Source: Pseudomonadota bacterium (GTDB lineage: Bacteria > Myxococcota_A > Polyangia > Fen-1088). From it: 22,515 nt of DNA. The stretch is from the NCBI GenBank assembly GCA_023438785.1, contig JAEXQJ010000122.1, forward strand, positions 1 to 22,515. The letters are read 5' to 3'. Made by a program: the position numbers and the translations under genes. How positions within the stretch are numbered: the stretch's first letter is position 1; every line of letters begins with the position of its first letter. Positions 7,334 through 16,300 of this stretch are shown here, in pieces. The notes below the pieces were generated by a model. That model was given only the letters and a program-made list of their open reading frames with translations. It had not been told where the DNA came from and made no database searches.

Positions 7334-7338
7334 CTCAC

Positions 7339-8148
7339 GTGTCCAAAGTCGTCGTCGTAACGTCAGGCAAGGGGGGGGTCGGCAAGACCACCACCACGGC
7401 CAACATCGCTGCCGGCATTGCTCAGCGTGGGCACAAGACCGTCGCCATCGACTTCGACGTGGGATTGCGCAACCTGGATCTGGTCCTCGGTTGCGAGCGA
7501 CGCGTCGTCTACGACTTCGTCAATGTCATCAAGGGCGAGGCCAAGCTGGGCCTGGCCCTCATCCGTGACAAGCGCATTGAGAACCTGCACGTCCTGCCCG
7601 CGTCGCAGACGCGCGACAAGGACGCGCTGGAACCCGAGGGTGTGGGCAAGGTCATCGACGAGCTGAAGAAGATGGGTTTCGAGTACATCATCTGCGATTC
7701 GCCGGCCGGCATCGAGAAGGGGGCGCAGATGGCCATGTACTTCGCCGACGAGGCCATCGTGGTGGCCAACCCAGAGGTGTCGTCGGTGCGCGATTCGGAT
7801 CGCGTGCTCGGCCTGCTGGCCGCCAAGACCAGCCGTGCCGAGGTGGGCGGGACGCCCATCAAGAGCCAGCTGCTCCTGACCCGCTATTCGCCGGCCATGG
7901 TGAAGAAGGGCGAGATGCTGAGCGTGGATGACGTGCTCGAGCTGCTGGGCATCCCCTTGCTCGGCGTGATCCCCGAGTCGAAGGCTGTCCTGCAGTCCTC
8001 GAACAAGGGAACGCCCGCCATCCTGGATGAGACCACCGACGTCGCCCAGGCCTACCTGGATGTCGTGTATCGCTTCCTCGGCGAGGAGCGCGAGCAGCGG
8101 TTTATCGAAGAGGAGAAGCGCAGCATCTTCCGGCGCTTGTTCGGCTGA
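7339..8148 (+). CDS. minD: Septum site-determining ATPase MinD
   Basis: A 269-aa membrane-cycling ATPase that recruits MinC and is stimulated by MinE. It starts at GTG 7339 with a strong SD and reads MSKVVVVTSGKGGVGKTTTT. The deviant Walker A is GKGGVGKT at 10-17 (signature Lys11, Lys16), IDFDVGLRNLD is at 37-47 with Asp38/Asp40, and the Walker B/switch is IICDSPAGIE at 117-126. The last 15 residues, FIEEEKRSIFRRLFG, form the amphipathic membrane-targeting helix. Length and motifs match ordinary MinD closely. The gap after minC is 109 bases, larger than elsewhere in the window, so minD could also have its own promoter, though I see no convincing one. minE follows 26 bases later. Confidence 0.97.
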   Translation: MSKVVVVTSGKGGVGKTTTTANIAAGIAQRGHKTVAIDFDVGLRNLDLVLGCERRVVYDFVNVIKGEAKLGLALIRDKRIENLHVLPASQTRDKDALEPEGVGKVIDELKKMGFEYIICDSPAGIEKGAQMAMYFADEAIVVANPEVSSVRDSDRVLGLLAAKTSRAEVGGTPIKSQLLLTRYSPAMVKKGEMLSVDDVLELLGIPLLGVIPESKAVLQSSNKGTPAILDETTDVAQAYLDVVYRFLGEEREQRFIEEEKRSIFRRLFG

Positions 8149-8174
8149 TCACCCCCCGATCTGCGAGGGACATC

Positions 8175-8456
8175 ATGGCTTTTCTCGATTACTTCCGTCG
8201 CCAGCCCAAGTCGGCGAGCCTGGCCAAGGATCGCCTCTCGGTGATCGTGGCCCGCGAGCGCGTGGGCACCCGTTCGGGGCCCGACTACCTGCCGCAGTTG
8301 CAGCAGGAGCTGTTGGCCGTGTTGGCCAAGTACGAGCGCATCGACCTGCAGCAGGTGTCCGTCAAGCTGGACCGCAGCGGCGATTGCGACGTGCTGGAGC
8401 TGGACGTCTTTTTGCCGGGCATGGAGAACGCCCGCGCCGCAGCCCGTACCTGCTGA
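8175..8456 (+). CDS. minE: Division topological specificity factor MinE
   Basis: A 93-aa partner that triggers MinD ATP hydrolysis and sets the Min pattern. It opens with the membrane-binding segment MAFLDYFRR and continues SASLAKDRLSVIVARERV (13-30), the anti-MinCD/MinD-binding helix-strand. The topological domain follows: YLPQLQQELLAVLAKY 38-53, VSVKLDRSGDCDVLELDVFLP 61-81. The tail is slightly longer than in the E. coli protein. GAGGGA at 8164-8169 is a fair SD. It completes a minCDE set on one strand. Confidence 0.95.
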   Translation: MAFLDYFRRQPKSASLAKDRLSVIVARERVGTRSGPDYLPQLQQELLAVLAKYERIDLQQVSVKLDRSGDCDVLELDVFLPGMENARAAARTC

Positions 8457-8525
8457 CTGCCTGTCGCGGCAACCACGGCCACGCCCGAGTGAACCGAAAT
8501 ATCGAGCCGGGCTGAGCACGGGTGT

Positions 8526-8550
8526 TGCCCCTGGCCCGTGGATCGGGGCA
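8526..8550 (+). terminator. Weak hairpin after minE
   Basis: TGCCCC at 8526-8531 pairs with GGGGCA at 8545-8550 around a 13-nt loop. There is no T-run, and the hairpin is close to the next start (8563), so it may be a terminator, a leader structure or chance. Confidence 0.2.
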
Positions 8551-8562
8551 GAAACGGCGGCC

Positions 8563-9153
8563 ATGGAAAGTGAGCAGATCCTGGCCGCGGTCGACAGCGG
8601 AGCCGCGGACCGGCGGCTGACGGTTTTTCGTTTTCGTGGGCAAATCGTGCGACGGCAGGCCCTCGGCATGGGTCTGTTGGGCGCGGCGATCCTGGGCGCG
8701 GCGGTTGCCTTGCGGCCGTTCGTGATGGAGGGCGGCTGGGCGGCGTACGGCGCGGCGGCGCTGGTCGGTCTCATGGTGCTCGTCGCGGGCTGGAGCCTGG
8801 TGCGCGCTCTCCGGGATCTGCACCACGCCAAGAGCAGCGTGCTGGTGGTCACCCGCGAGGGCGTGCTACGCCGGGTGCGGGGGCGTGTGCAGACCTGGGA
8901 TTTTGCCGAGTACCCCGAGCTGAACCTGGTCCTGGGCAGCCGGCATGGAGCCGCCCAAAAGCAGATCGATCTCAAGTCAAGCAAGCTCGATAAGGAGCTG
9001 CAGTCGTCGAACTACGGCGGGGGCCGCCTGACCGCGGTCTATCTCAACCAGCCGGGCCACACCTTTCAGCGGGAATTGGTTAGCGACAATCGCTTCGGTC
9101 CCATGCACCAGATCGTGCGCGCCATCGTGGAGCGGAGAAAAGCTGGCGGTTGA
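8563..9153 (+). CDS. Hypothetical protein with two transmembrane helices
   Basis: A 196-aa protein of no family I can name. After about 30 polar residues there are two hydrophobic helices (about 34-54 and 58-80) with a short loop. A soluble C-terminal domain of about 110 residues follows, with strand-like stretches SSVLVVTREGVLRRVRG, TWDFAEYPELNLVLG and RLTAVYLNQPGHTFQREL. This layout (two helices, then a beta-rich domain beginning 'LVVTREGV') is reminiscent of bacterial PH-like membrane proteins, but the similarity is only impressionistic. It lies 106 bases after minE with its own gap on both sides, so it need not belong to the Min operon. Codon use looks normal for the window. Confidence 0.75.
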   Translation: MESEQILAAVDSGAADRRLTVFRFRGQIVRRQALGMGLLGAAILGAAVALRPFVMEGGWAAYGAAALVGLMVLVAGWSLVRALRDLHHAKSSVLVVTREGVLRRVRGRVQTWDFAEYPELNLVLGSRHGAAQKQIDLKSSKLDKELQSSNYGGGRLTAVYLNQPGHTFQRELVSDNRFGPMHQIVRAIVERRKAGG

Positions 9154-9155
9154 CT

Positions 9156-9175
9156 GGTCGCGTAGATTTGCGACC
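9156..9175 (+). terminator. Possible hairpin after the two-TM gene
   Basis: Three bases past the stop, GGTCGC (9156-9161) pairs with GCGACC (9170-9175) around an 8-nt loop. It is compact and placed like a terminator but lacks a T-run. Confidence 0.35.
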
Positions 9176-9209
9176 CGCTGCGGCGGCCGGACTGCTAGAT
9201 TGAGCCGCC

Positions 9210-10940
9210 ATGCCCAAGCTGCCCGCGCGTCCGTCGTCGTCGTCCCGCCGGTTCGTGCCCGCCGACGCTCAGCTCGATGCGCCGAGTGTGGTGAGCCAAC
9301 TCGCCGACTTATTGCTCGCGCGCCCGCTGCCTGACGAGGCCGCGCTGGACGCCTGGATCGTGGACTGGTCCGAATGGGAGAGCTGCCTGCGCGAAGAGGG
9401 CACCCGCCGGTACATCGCCATGACCTGCGACACGACGGATGAGACGGCGGCCCGGGCCTACGCGGCCTTCGTGGAGGGCGTGGAGCCCATCCTGGCCCAG
9501 AAGACCGACGAGCTGCGCAGGCGCCTGGTGTCCCATCCCCAATTGGCTCGACTGCAGGACCGGTACGGCAACTGGTTTCGTTCTGTGCGCAACGGCATCG
9601 CCCTTTTCAGAACCGAGAACGTGGGGCTGGAGACCGAGGTGGCGCTTGCCGTGCATGACTACCAGAAGACCACCGGCAGCATGACGGTGGAGTTCGACGG
9701 CCAGGCGCGCACGTTGTCGCAGATGGCCGTGTATCAGGAGAGCCCGGATCGTCAAGTGCGCGAGGCGGCCTGGCGCACGGTGGCCGAGCGGCGCCTGCGC
9801 GACAAGGACGCGCTCAATCGCCATTTCGACAGGCTGTTCGGTCTGCGTGTGCGCATAGCCGCCAACGCGGGATTTGCCGGGTACATCCCGTACATCTTCC
9901 AGGCCAAGGAACGCTTCGACTACACGCCAGCGCATTGTGCCGCGTTCCGGGATGCGGTCGAACGGCTGGTCACGCCTCGCTATCGCGCTCTGCTCGAGCG
10001 GCGCGCCCAGGCGCTGGGGCTGAAGGCCCTGCGTCCGTGGGACCTGGACTGCGACCCGGCGGGGCGGCCGGCACTGGCGCCGTACAGGCACGCCCAGGAG
10101 CTGCTGAGCAAGACCGGCGATGTCTTCCGCCGTATCTCGCCCCAATTTGGCGAGCTCTTCCAGCGCATGGTGGGGCAGGGGCTCATCGACCCGGATTCGC
10201 GCGTGGGCAAGGCGCCGGGAGGCTACCAGGTGGGGCTCGACGAATCGCGCGTGCCGTTCATCTTCATGAACGGCGCCGGCACCAATGGCGACGTGTACAC
10301 CCTGCTGCACGAGGGGGGCCACAGCTTCCATCAGTTCGCCATGGGCGGGCAGCCCATCATCGGCTTCCGCGACAGTCCGGCGGAGTTCGCCGAGGTGGCG
10401 AGCATGAGCATGGAGCTCATCGGCTCGGAATTCATGGACTGCTTCTACGGCCCCAGCCAGGCGGCCCGGGCGCGCATCGAGCAACTGGAGGACGCGCTTC
10501 GCCTGCTGCCCTGGGTGGCCATGGTGGACGGCTTCCAGCATTGGATGTACAGCCATCCCCGGCACAGCCCCGCCGAGCGCAACGCCGCCTGGCTGGAGTT
10601 GGACCAGCGCTTCGCCGGCCGGCTGGATTGGCGCGGCTTGGAGGAGGCGCGTGCCCATCAGTGGCAGCGTCAGCTCCACATCTTCGAGATCCCCTTCTAT
10701 TACATCGAATACGGCATCGCGAAGTTGGGCGCGCTGCAGGTGTGGGCCAATTGGCGAAAGGATCGGACCGCGGCGTTGGACAGACTCTGGCGCGCCTGGT
10801 CCCTCGGCTACTCGCGCCCCCTGCCCGAGCTCTTTGGGGCCGCCGGCATTCGCTTCGATTTTTCGGCGGATACCATCGTGCCGCTCCTGGACCTGGTGGA
10901 GAGCGAATTGCGCGCGTTGGAGAAGGCGGCGGCTTCGTAG
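9210..10940 (+). CDS. M3-family oligoendopeptidase (PepF-like)
   Basis: A 576-aa zinc metallopeptidase of family M3, which cuts short peptides, usually in the cytoplasm. The zinc site is visible: HEGGH at residues 367-371 within DVYTLLHEGGHSFHQF (His ligands 367 and 371, catalytic Glu368), with a third ligand expected in SPAEFAEVASMSME (probably Glu395). The C-terminal substrate-side motif FYYIEYGIAKLGALQVW is typical of oligoendopeptidase F relatives. The N-terminal half is helical (EVALAVHDYQKTTGSMTVEFDG and ERRLRDKDALNRHFDRLFGLR regions), as usual for the family. There is no signal peptide. It is a single-gene unit, with 56 bases before it and a stable hairpin after it. The ATG lacks a clear SD. 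Confidence 0.92.
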   Translation: MPKLPARPSSSSRRFVPADAQLDAPSVVSQLADLLLARPLPDEAALDAWIVDWSEWESCLREEGTRRYIAMTCDTTDETAARAYAAFVEGVEPILAQKTDELRRRLVSHPQLARLQDRYGNWFRSVRNGIALFRTENVGLETEVALAVHDYQKTTGSMTVEFDGQARTLSQMAVYQESPDRQVREAAWRTVAERRLRDKDALNRHFDRLFGLRVRIAANAGFAGYIPYIFQAKERFDYTPAHCAAFRDAVERLVTPRYRALLERRAQALGLKALRPWDLDCDPAGRPALAPYRHAQELLSKTGDVFRRISPQFGELFQRMVGQGLIDPDSRVGKAPGGYQVGLDESRVPFIFMNGAGTNGDVYTLLHEGGHSFHQFAMGGQPIIGFRDSPAEFAEVASMSMELIGSEFMDCFYGPSQAARARIEQLEDALRLLPWVAMVDGFQHWMYSHPRHSPAERNAAWLELDQRFAGRLDWRGLEEARAHQWQRQLHIFEIPFYYIEYGIAKLGALQVWANWRKDRTAALDRLWRAWSLGYSRPLPELFGAAGIRFDFSADTIVPLLDLVESELRALEKAAAS

Positions 10941-10953
10941 CCCCGGGGTGAGG

Positions 10954-10975
10954 CCGCCTCTCCGCGAGGAGGCGG
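10954..10975 (+). terminator. Hairpin after the M3 peptidase gene
   Basis: CCGCCTC (10954-10960) pairs perfectly with GAGGCGG (10969-10975) around an 8-nt loop, 14 nt after the stop. The following bases are AATCCTT, not a true T-tract. It is a plausible terminator between the peptidase and the efflux operon. Confidence 0.45.
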
Positions 10976-11054
10976 AATCCTTAGAGCCGGCCCAGCAGCA
11001 AAGGATTCGTGGAAAGGGGAGCGCCGCGGTCCTGAAGAAAGTGGTGAATCCTTT
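10975..11054. repeat. Three copies of AAAGGATTC/GAATCCTTT upstream of efflux operon
   Basis: GAATCCTT at 10975-10982, AAAGGATTC at 11000-11008 and GAATCCTTT at 11046-11054 are the same 8-9-bp word in alternating orientation within 80 bases. The second and third form a perfect 9-bp inverted repeat with a 37-nt spacer. They occupy most of the 146-base gap before the efflux operon, so they could be operator half-sites or a leader stem. No regulator gene is adjacent. Confidence 0.5.
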
Positions 11055-11086
11055 CTCGAGGTGGGCGGCTCACAAGCGGCGTGCAA

Positions 11087-12409
11087 ATGCCACACGTCGT
11101 TTTCAGACCCTCCCTGTTGGCCGCGGCGGCCGTGCTATTCGGGTCGGCTTGGGCCACGGCGGCCCCGCTGCCCGTCGAGGACGCCATTCGTGCGGCCTGG
11201 AACAACAACCCGGGCGTGGCGGCCAGTCGCGAGATGGTTGCCGCCGCCCGCGCGGACGCGGAGAGTGCGCGCGATCGCCGACTGCCCACGCTGCAATTGC
11301 AGGCCAAGGCCGTGGCCACCAAGGAGCCGGTTGCTGCCTTCGGTCTACGTCTGGACGAGCAGCGCATCACCCAAGCCGACTTCGATCCAACGCGCCTGAA
11401 TTCGCCCGATCTCACGGGCGGGGTGGGGGCGAGCGCCACGCTGATGCAACCGCTGTACATGGGCGGTCGCCTGACGGCCGGGCGCAAGGCTGCTGAGGAC
11501 CAGTCCCACTCGGAGGAATGGACGCATGCGCGGCGTCTGCAGGAGATGTCGTTCAACGTGGTCCAGGCCTACTTCGGCGCGCAGGTGGCCGTGGAGGCGC
11601 TCCGCTATGCGGACGACGTCCTCGCGCAGGCCCGCGAGACGGAGAGCTTCGCGCGCGCGCGGAATCAACAGGGGCTGGCCTTGGATGCGGACGTGGCCCG
11701 CGCCACGGCCTTTCGCGCCCAGGCGGAGGCAGATCGCGTGGCCGCTGCTCAAAGGCTCGCCTCGGCCCGGGCCGCGCTGACCCTTCTGGTGGGCGACGAC
11801 GCGGCCGCGGCAGAGCTGAGCACGCCCTTGGTCTCCAAGACCGGGCGCCTCGCCGAAGTGGCATCCGCGGATCGCCCCGACTTGAAGGCCGCGCACCTGC
11901 GCGCCAACGCCGCCCGCCACATGGTCGAGGCCAGCCGCGGCAGCCTGCTGCCCGAGGTGATGGCCACCGCCACGGTGGAGACCATGCGCTCGGCCTTCGA
12001 TCAGGGCGGCACCTGGTACACGCTGGGGCTGCTGGCGCGCTGGAACTTCTCTTTGGCCGACGCGCGCGCGACCAAGGCGGCCCGGGAACGGGCGAGCGCG
12101 GCCCGCTCGGCCGAGTTGTGGCAGGAGCGCCAGGCGCAACACGAGGTGGGAGAAGCCCGGCGCGCCCTCGATGCGGCGGAGACGCGCGTCCAGTCGGCCG
12201 CCGAGGCGGTCAGCGCCTCTGAGTCGGCACGACGCCTGCGCCTGGAGCGCCACCGCCAGGGCCTGCTGCCCCTCACCGACGTGCTGGACGCGGAGTCGGC
12301 CCTGGCCGGCGCGCGGACCCTTCTGCTGCGTTCTGAGCTCGAAGTCCGTGTGGCGACCGCCCAACTGGAGCTGGCCCTCGGTCAACCCATCGAAGGAGTG
12401 AAGCCATGA
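11087..12409 (+). CDS. TolC-family outer-membrane factor (RND operon)
   Basis: A 440-aa outer-membrane channel protein. The signal peptide is MPHVVFRPSLLAAAAVLFGS followed by AWATA, then the mature start APLPVEDAIRAAWNNNPGV, the usual OMF opening. Two repeated helical-hairpin halves follow (for example GASATLMQPLYMGGRLTAGR in the first and YTLGLLARWNFSLADARATK in the second), ending with LERHRQGLLPLTDVLDAESA, the typical last helical segment. It would be the exit duct of the RND pump encoded downstream. Start choice: ATG 11087 or GTG 11081 two codons earlier; neither has a good SD. Its stop overlaps the adaptor start as ATGA. Confidence 0.9.
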   Translation: MPHVVFRPSLLAAAAVLFGSAWATAAPLPVEDAIRAAWNNNPGVAASREMVAAARADAESARDRRLPTLQLQAKAVATKEPVAAFGLRLDEQRITQADFDPTRLNSPDLTGGVGASATLMQPLYMGGRLTAGRKAAEDQSHSEEWTHARRLQEMSFNVVQAYFGAQVAVEALRYADDVLAQARETESFARARNQQGLALDADVARATAFRAQAEADRVAAAQRLASARAALTLLVGDDAAAAELSTPLVSKTGRLAEVASADRPDLKAAHLRANAARHMVEASRGSLLPEVMATATVETMRSAFDQGGTWYTLGLLARWNFSLADARATKAARERASAARSAELWQERQAQHEVGEARRALDAAETRVQSAAEAVSASESARRLRLERHRQGLLPLTDVLDAESALAGARTLLLRSELEVRVATAQLELALGQPIEGVKP

Positions 12410-13395
12410 TCCGCATGTTCGCAGGGAGTGTCGCCGTGGTGTTGGCCTTGGGGGCCGGCCCGGCGCGGGCCGAGTCACGCGTGGCCGTGCGCCTGGTGAA
12501 GACGCATTCGGCCGAGTCGGTTCCTCTGTATGCAGCCAGCCTGGCCCCGGTCCGCCGTGCCACCGTGTCCACGCGCCTGGCCGCCGCGGTCCAGAAGGTG
12601 CTGGTCTCCGAGGGCGCGCACGTGAGGCGCGGCCAGTTGCTGCTCACCCTGTCCGACGACGACGTGCGCGCCCAGTTGGCCGCAGCGACCACCGCGCTCA
12701 AGAACGCTACCGCGTACGAGAGGCGCATCGCCCAATTGGCCGGCCAGCGCGCCGCCACGCCCGTGGAGTTGGAGGCGGCTCAGGCGCAACGGGCCCAGGC
12801 CTCGGCAGCCGTCGCGGCCACCCGGGCCAGCCTGGGCTACACGCAGTTGCGCGCACCCTTCGACGGTGTGGTGCAGGCGCGCCGGGTGAATGCGGGCGAC
12901 TTCGTCGGACCGGGCCAGCCGCTCATCGAGATCGAAGGTACGGATTTGGAGGTGCAAGCCACGCTATCCGAGGACGAGGCGGCCACCCTGCGCATCGGGC
13001 AGACCCTTCGCTTCGAGGCCGAGGGTCGCCCGGGTGAGGCGCAGATCACCGCGCTCACGCCGGGCGGCGATGCCCTGTCGCACCGAAGGGCCCTGCGTGC
13101 ACGGGTGGCCAACAGCGAAGGACTGCGCTCGGGCGCCTTCGTGCGCATTCAGGTGCCAGGCGGCGTGCGTCCTCTGCAGGCCCGCGTTCCGCGTTCCGCA
13201 TTGGTGCAGAGGGGCGATCTGACCGGGGTCTTCGTGGCCGAGAACGGCCGCGCCCATCTGCGCTGGTTGGCGGTGGGCGAGGCCTCGGAGCACGACGTGG
13301 CGGTGCGTGCCGGACTGAGCGCCGACGAGGCCATCATCGACCGACCCGGCAGCCTGCGCGACGCCCAGGCGGTGGAGATCGTCAATGAGCGCTGA
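12406..13395 (+). CDS. RND periplasmic adaptor (HlyD/AcrA family)
   Basis: A 329-aa membrane-fusion protein. AAGGAG at 12393-12398 sits 7 nt before the ATG. The signal peptide is MIRMFAGSVAVVLALGAG followed by PARA, with no Cys at the cleavage point, so it is soluble or anchored through partners rather than lipidated. Domains in order: beta-strand entry (about 25-50), lipoyl half (VQKVLVSEGAHVRRGQLLLTLSDDDV about 64-90), a short helical hairpin (about 90-140), second lipoyl half with LRAPFDGVVQARRVNAGDFV (about 148-168), beta-barrel (about 178-245) and membrane-proximal domain with VPRSALVQRGDLTGVFV. The short hairpin suits RND rather than ABC systems. It overlaps both neighbours. Confidence 0.92.
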   Translation: MIRMFAGSVAVVLALGAGPARAESRVAVRLVKTHSAESVPLYAASLAPVRRATVSTRLAAAVQKVLVSEGAHVRRGQLLLTLSDDDVRAQLAAATTALKNATAYERRIAQLAGQRAATPVELEAAQAQRAQASAAVAATRASLGYTQLRAPFDGVVQARRVNAGDFVGPGQPLIEIEGTDLEVQATLSEDEAATLRIGQTLRFEAEGRPGEAQITALTPGGDALSHRRALRARVANSEGLRSGAFVRIQVPGGVRPLQARVPRSALVQRGDLTGVFVAENGRAHLRWLAVGEASEHDVAVRAGLSADEAIIDRPGSLRDAQAVEIVNER

Positions 13396-16300
13396 AGTGG
13401 GTTTCGCCGGGCGCGTGGCGCAGACCTTCCTGCGCAGCAAGCTGACCCCGCTCATCGTGGTGGCCTCCCTGCTGCTCGGCTTGGCCGCCGTCGCCCTGAC
13501 CCCGCGCGAAGAGGAACCGCAAATCGTCGTCCCCATGGTGGACGTGATCGTGCCCATGCCAGGCGCCACGCCCGGCGAGGTAGAGACGCAACTGACCACG
13601 CCGCTCGAACGCCGCATGTGGGGCATTCCGGGCGTTGAGTACCTGTACAGCACCAGCCGCCCGGGCGCGGCCTTGCTCACCATTCGCTTCAAGGTCAACG
13701 AGCCGCTGGAGCCCAGCCTGGTCAAGGTGCACCAGGAGTTGGCGGCCCATCCCGAGCTGTTGCCCACCGAGGCGCTGCAGCCGGTGGTGCGCCTGCTGAC
13801 CATCGACGATGTGCCTTTTCTCAACCTGACCCTGCACGGGCGCGAGCAACCGCCGGGCGTCCTGCGTGGAGTGGCCGACGAGGTGGCGCGCGAGCTGGCC
13901 GACGTGCCGCAGACCGCGCAGGTGCGCGTGCTGGGCGGAGCCCGGCGCGTGGTGCGCATCGAGCCCGATCCGGATCGCCTGCGCGCCTTGCAGGTCTCCA
14001 TCGCCGAATTGGATCCGGCGCTGCGCGCGGCCCAGGCCCAGCTGCCAGCGGGTGCGTTGGTGGATGCGAATCGGCGCGTGGAGCTGGAGGCCCAGGGCTA
14101 CGTGTCGTCGGCTGCCGAGTTGCGGCGGGTGGTGGTGGCCACGCGGGGCGACCGGCCCGTGTATTTGGAGGACGTGGCACGCGTCACCGACGGGCCCGAG
14201 CCCGAGCCTGCCCTGGTCATGACGGCCAAGCGGGGCCAGCCCGGTTTCGAGCAGGCCGTGTCCATCGCCGTGGCCAAGCGTCCCGGCACCAACGCCACCG
14301 AACTGGCCGACCGCGTGCTCGCGCGCGTGGAGGCCCTCAAGGGTCGCCTGATCCCCGCCGGTATCAGGGTGGACGTGACCCGCAACTACGGCGAGACGGC
14401 GGGCGAGAAGTCCAACGAGCTCATCGAGCACCTGCTCATCGCCACGCTCTCGGTCATCGCGCTCATTCTCCTCGCCATGGGCTGGCGCTCGGCGGTCATC
14501 GTGGCCGTGGCGGTGCCCGTCACCTTGGCCCTGACCCTGCTGCTCACGTACCTGTTCGGCTACACGCTCAACCGGGTCACGCTCTTCGCCCTCATCTTCT
14601 CAATCGGCATCCTCGTGGACGACGCGATTGTGGTCGTGGAGAACGTGCACCGACACCTGTATCTACCGGGGCCCAAGCGCAGCTTCGCGCGCACCGTGAT
14701 CGACGCCGTGGACGAGGTGGGCAATCCGACCATCTTGGCCACCTTCGCCGTGGTAGCGGCCATTCTGCCCCTCGCCCTGGTGCGCGGCCTCATGGGCCCC
14801 TACATGCGGCCCATTCCCATCGGCGCCAGCGTGGCCATGCTCTTTTCGTTGGCCATCGCCTTTATCGTCAGCCCGTGGGCGGCCATGAAGGTGTTCCGCA
14901 AGAAGGCCCATCTGCCCGCGACCGACGAGACCGGGCTGCATCCGGCTGACCCCAACTACGAGGCGCCCTCTCCTGACAGCGACGACGAATCGGCCCACCC
15001 CGAGGCCCGTCACGAGACCATCTGGACGCGCATGCATCGCTGGGTCACGCGCTGGCTCATCGGTTCCGCGTTGGCGCGCTGGGCTTTCGGCGCGGGCCTG
15101 CTGCTCCTCCTGGGCGGGGCGGGCGTGCTCATCGCCGCGGGCACCGTGAAGGTCAAGATGCTGCCCTTCGACAACAAGGCCGAATTCCAGGTGCAGCTCG
15201 ACATGCCGGCGGGCACGCCGCGCGAGGATGCCTTCGTGGTGGGGCAGGCTCTGGCGCGGCGGGTCCTGGAAGAGCCCGAGGCACGCGATGTGCAGGTCTA
15301 CGCGGGCGTGGCCGCGCCCTTCACCTTCGTGGGCATGGTTCGCCACAGCTTCTTCCGCGACGCCGCCGAGCAGGTGGACCTGCAGGTGAACCTTCTGCCC
15401 AAGGGCGAGCGCAAGGCGCAGAGCCACGACATCGTCATGCGCCTGCGCCCCGCCTTGGAGGCCATCGCCCATGCCAAGGGAGGGCGCCTCAAGCTGGTCG
15501 AAATTCCCCCGGGGCCGCCCGTGCTCGATACGCTGGTCGCCGAGATCTATGGACCCAGCGCGGCCGAGCGCGATCGCCTGGCCAAGGAAACCCTGCAGGC
15601 GTTTCGCACCACGGAGGGTGTGGTGGATGTCGACTCCACGCTCAATCCTACCTCGCCCAAGATCTCGCTGGTCATCGACCGCGAAAAGTCGGCCCTGCAC
15701 GGCGTTCAGCCGGCGGCCGTCGTGCAGACCCTGGCGGCCGCGGGCTACGGTGCGCCCCTCGGGATCTTCCACGCCGGACGCGGTGCCAATCAGATCCCGG
15801 TCGTCCTGCAATTGGCGCCGGCCCAGCGCAGCCGCTTGGAGCAGCTCCTGCAACTGACCGTGCCCGGTGTGCGCGGTCCGGTGCCCGTGTCCGAGTTGGT
15901 GCGTGCGCACGAGGGACGCGCGGAGCAGGACATCTTCCACAAGAACCTCATGCCGGTGGCCTACGTGTTCGGCGATCTGGCGGGCACCATCGAGAGTCCG
16001 GTGTATGCCTTGGCCGCGCTCAACCAGAAGCTGGACGCGCTTCGCAGCTCGGCGGGCGAGGTGGTGCCGCGTTTCGGGCTCAATCTGCCCACGCAGACCG
16101 AGCACCCCTCTCTCAAATGGGACGGCGAGTGGCACATCACGCTGGAGGTCTTTCGCGATCTGGGCCTAGCCTTCGCTGCCGTGCTGGTGCTGATCTACGT
16201 GCTCGTGGTGGGCTGGTTCCAGAGCTTCACCGTGCCGTTGGTCATCCTGGTGCCCATCCCGCTCTCGTTGATCGGCATCGTGCCTGCCCACTGGGCCATG

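Noticed and set aside
7276..7338. MinD start at 7276 or 7303
   Set aside because: MinD normally begins directly at the strand leading into Walker A; GTG 7339 has AAGGGAGG at 5 nt.
9309..10679. 456-aa open frame on the minus strand across the M3 peptidase gene
   Set aside because: Antisense shadow typical of GC-rich coding DNA; the plus-strand product has the zinc motif and full family length, and the minus product has no recognisable domain.
9935..10951. 338-aa plus-strand frame overlapping the M3 peptidase in another phase
   Set aside because: Gly/Arg/Pro-rich composition typical of an out-of-frame reading of GC-rich codons.
11345..12478. 377-aa minus-strand frame across the outer-membrane factor gene
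   Set aside because: Shadow of the OMF gene; no domain, SD or neighbour logic.
14663..16135. 490-aa open frame on the minus strand across the RND pump gene
   Set aside because: Shadow; it is His/Gly/Arg/Gln-rich with no family features, while the plus strand encodes an unmistakable RND pump.
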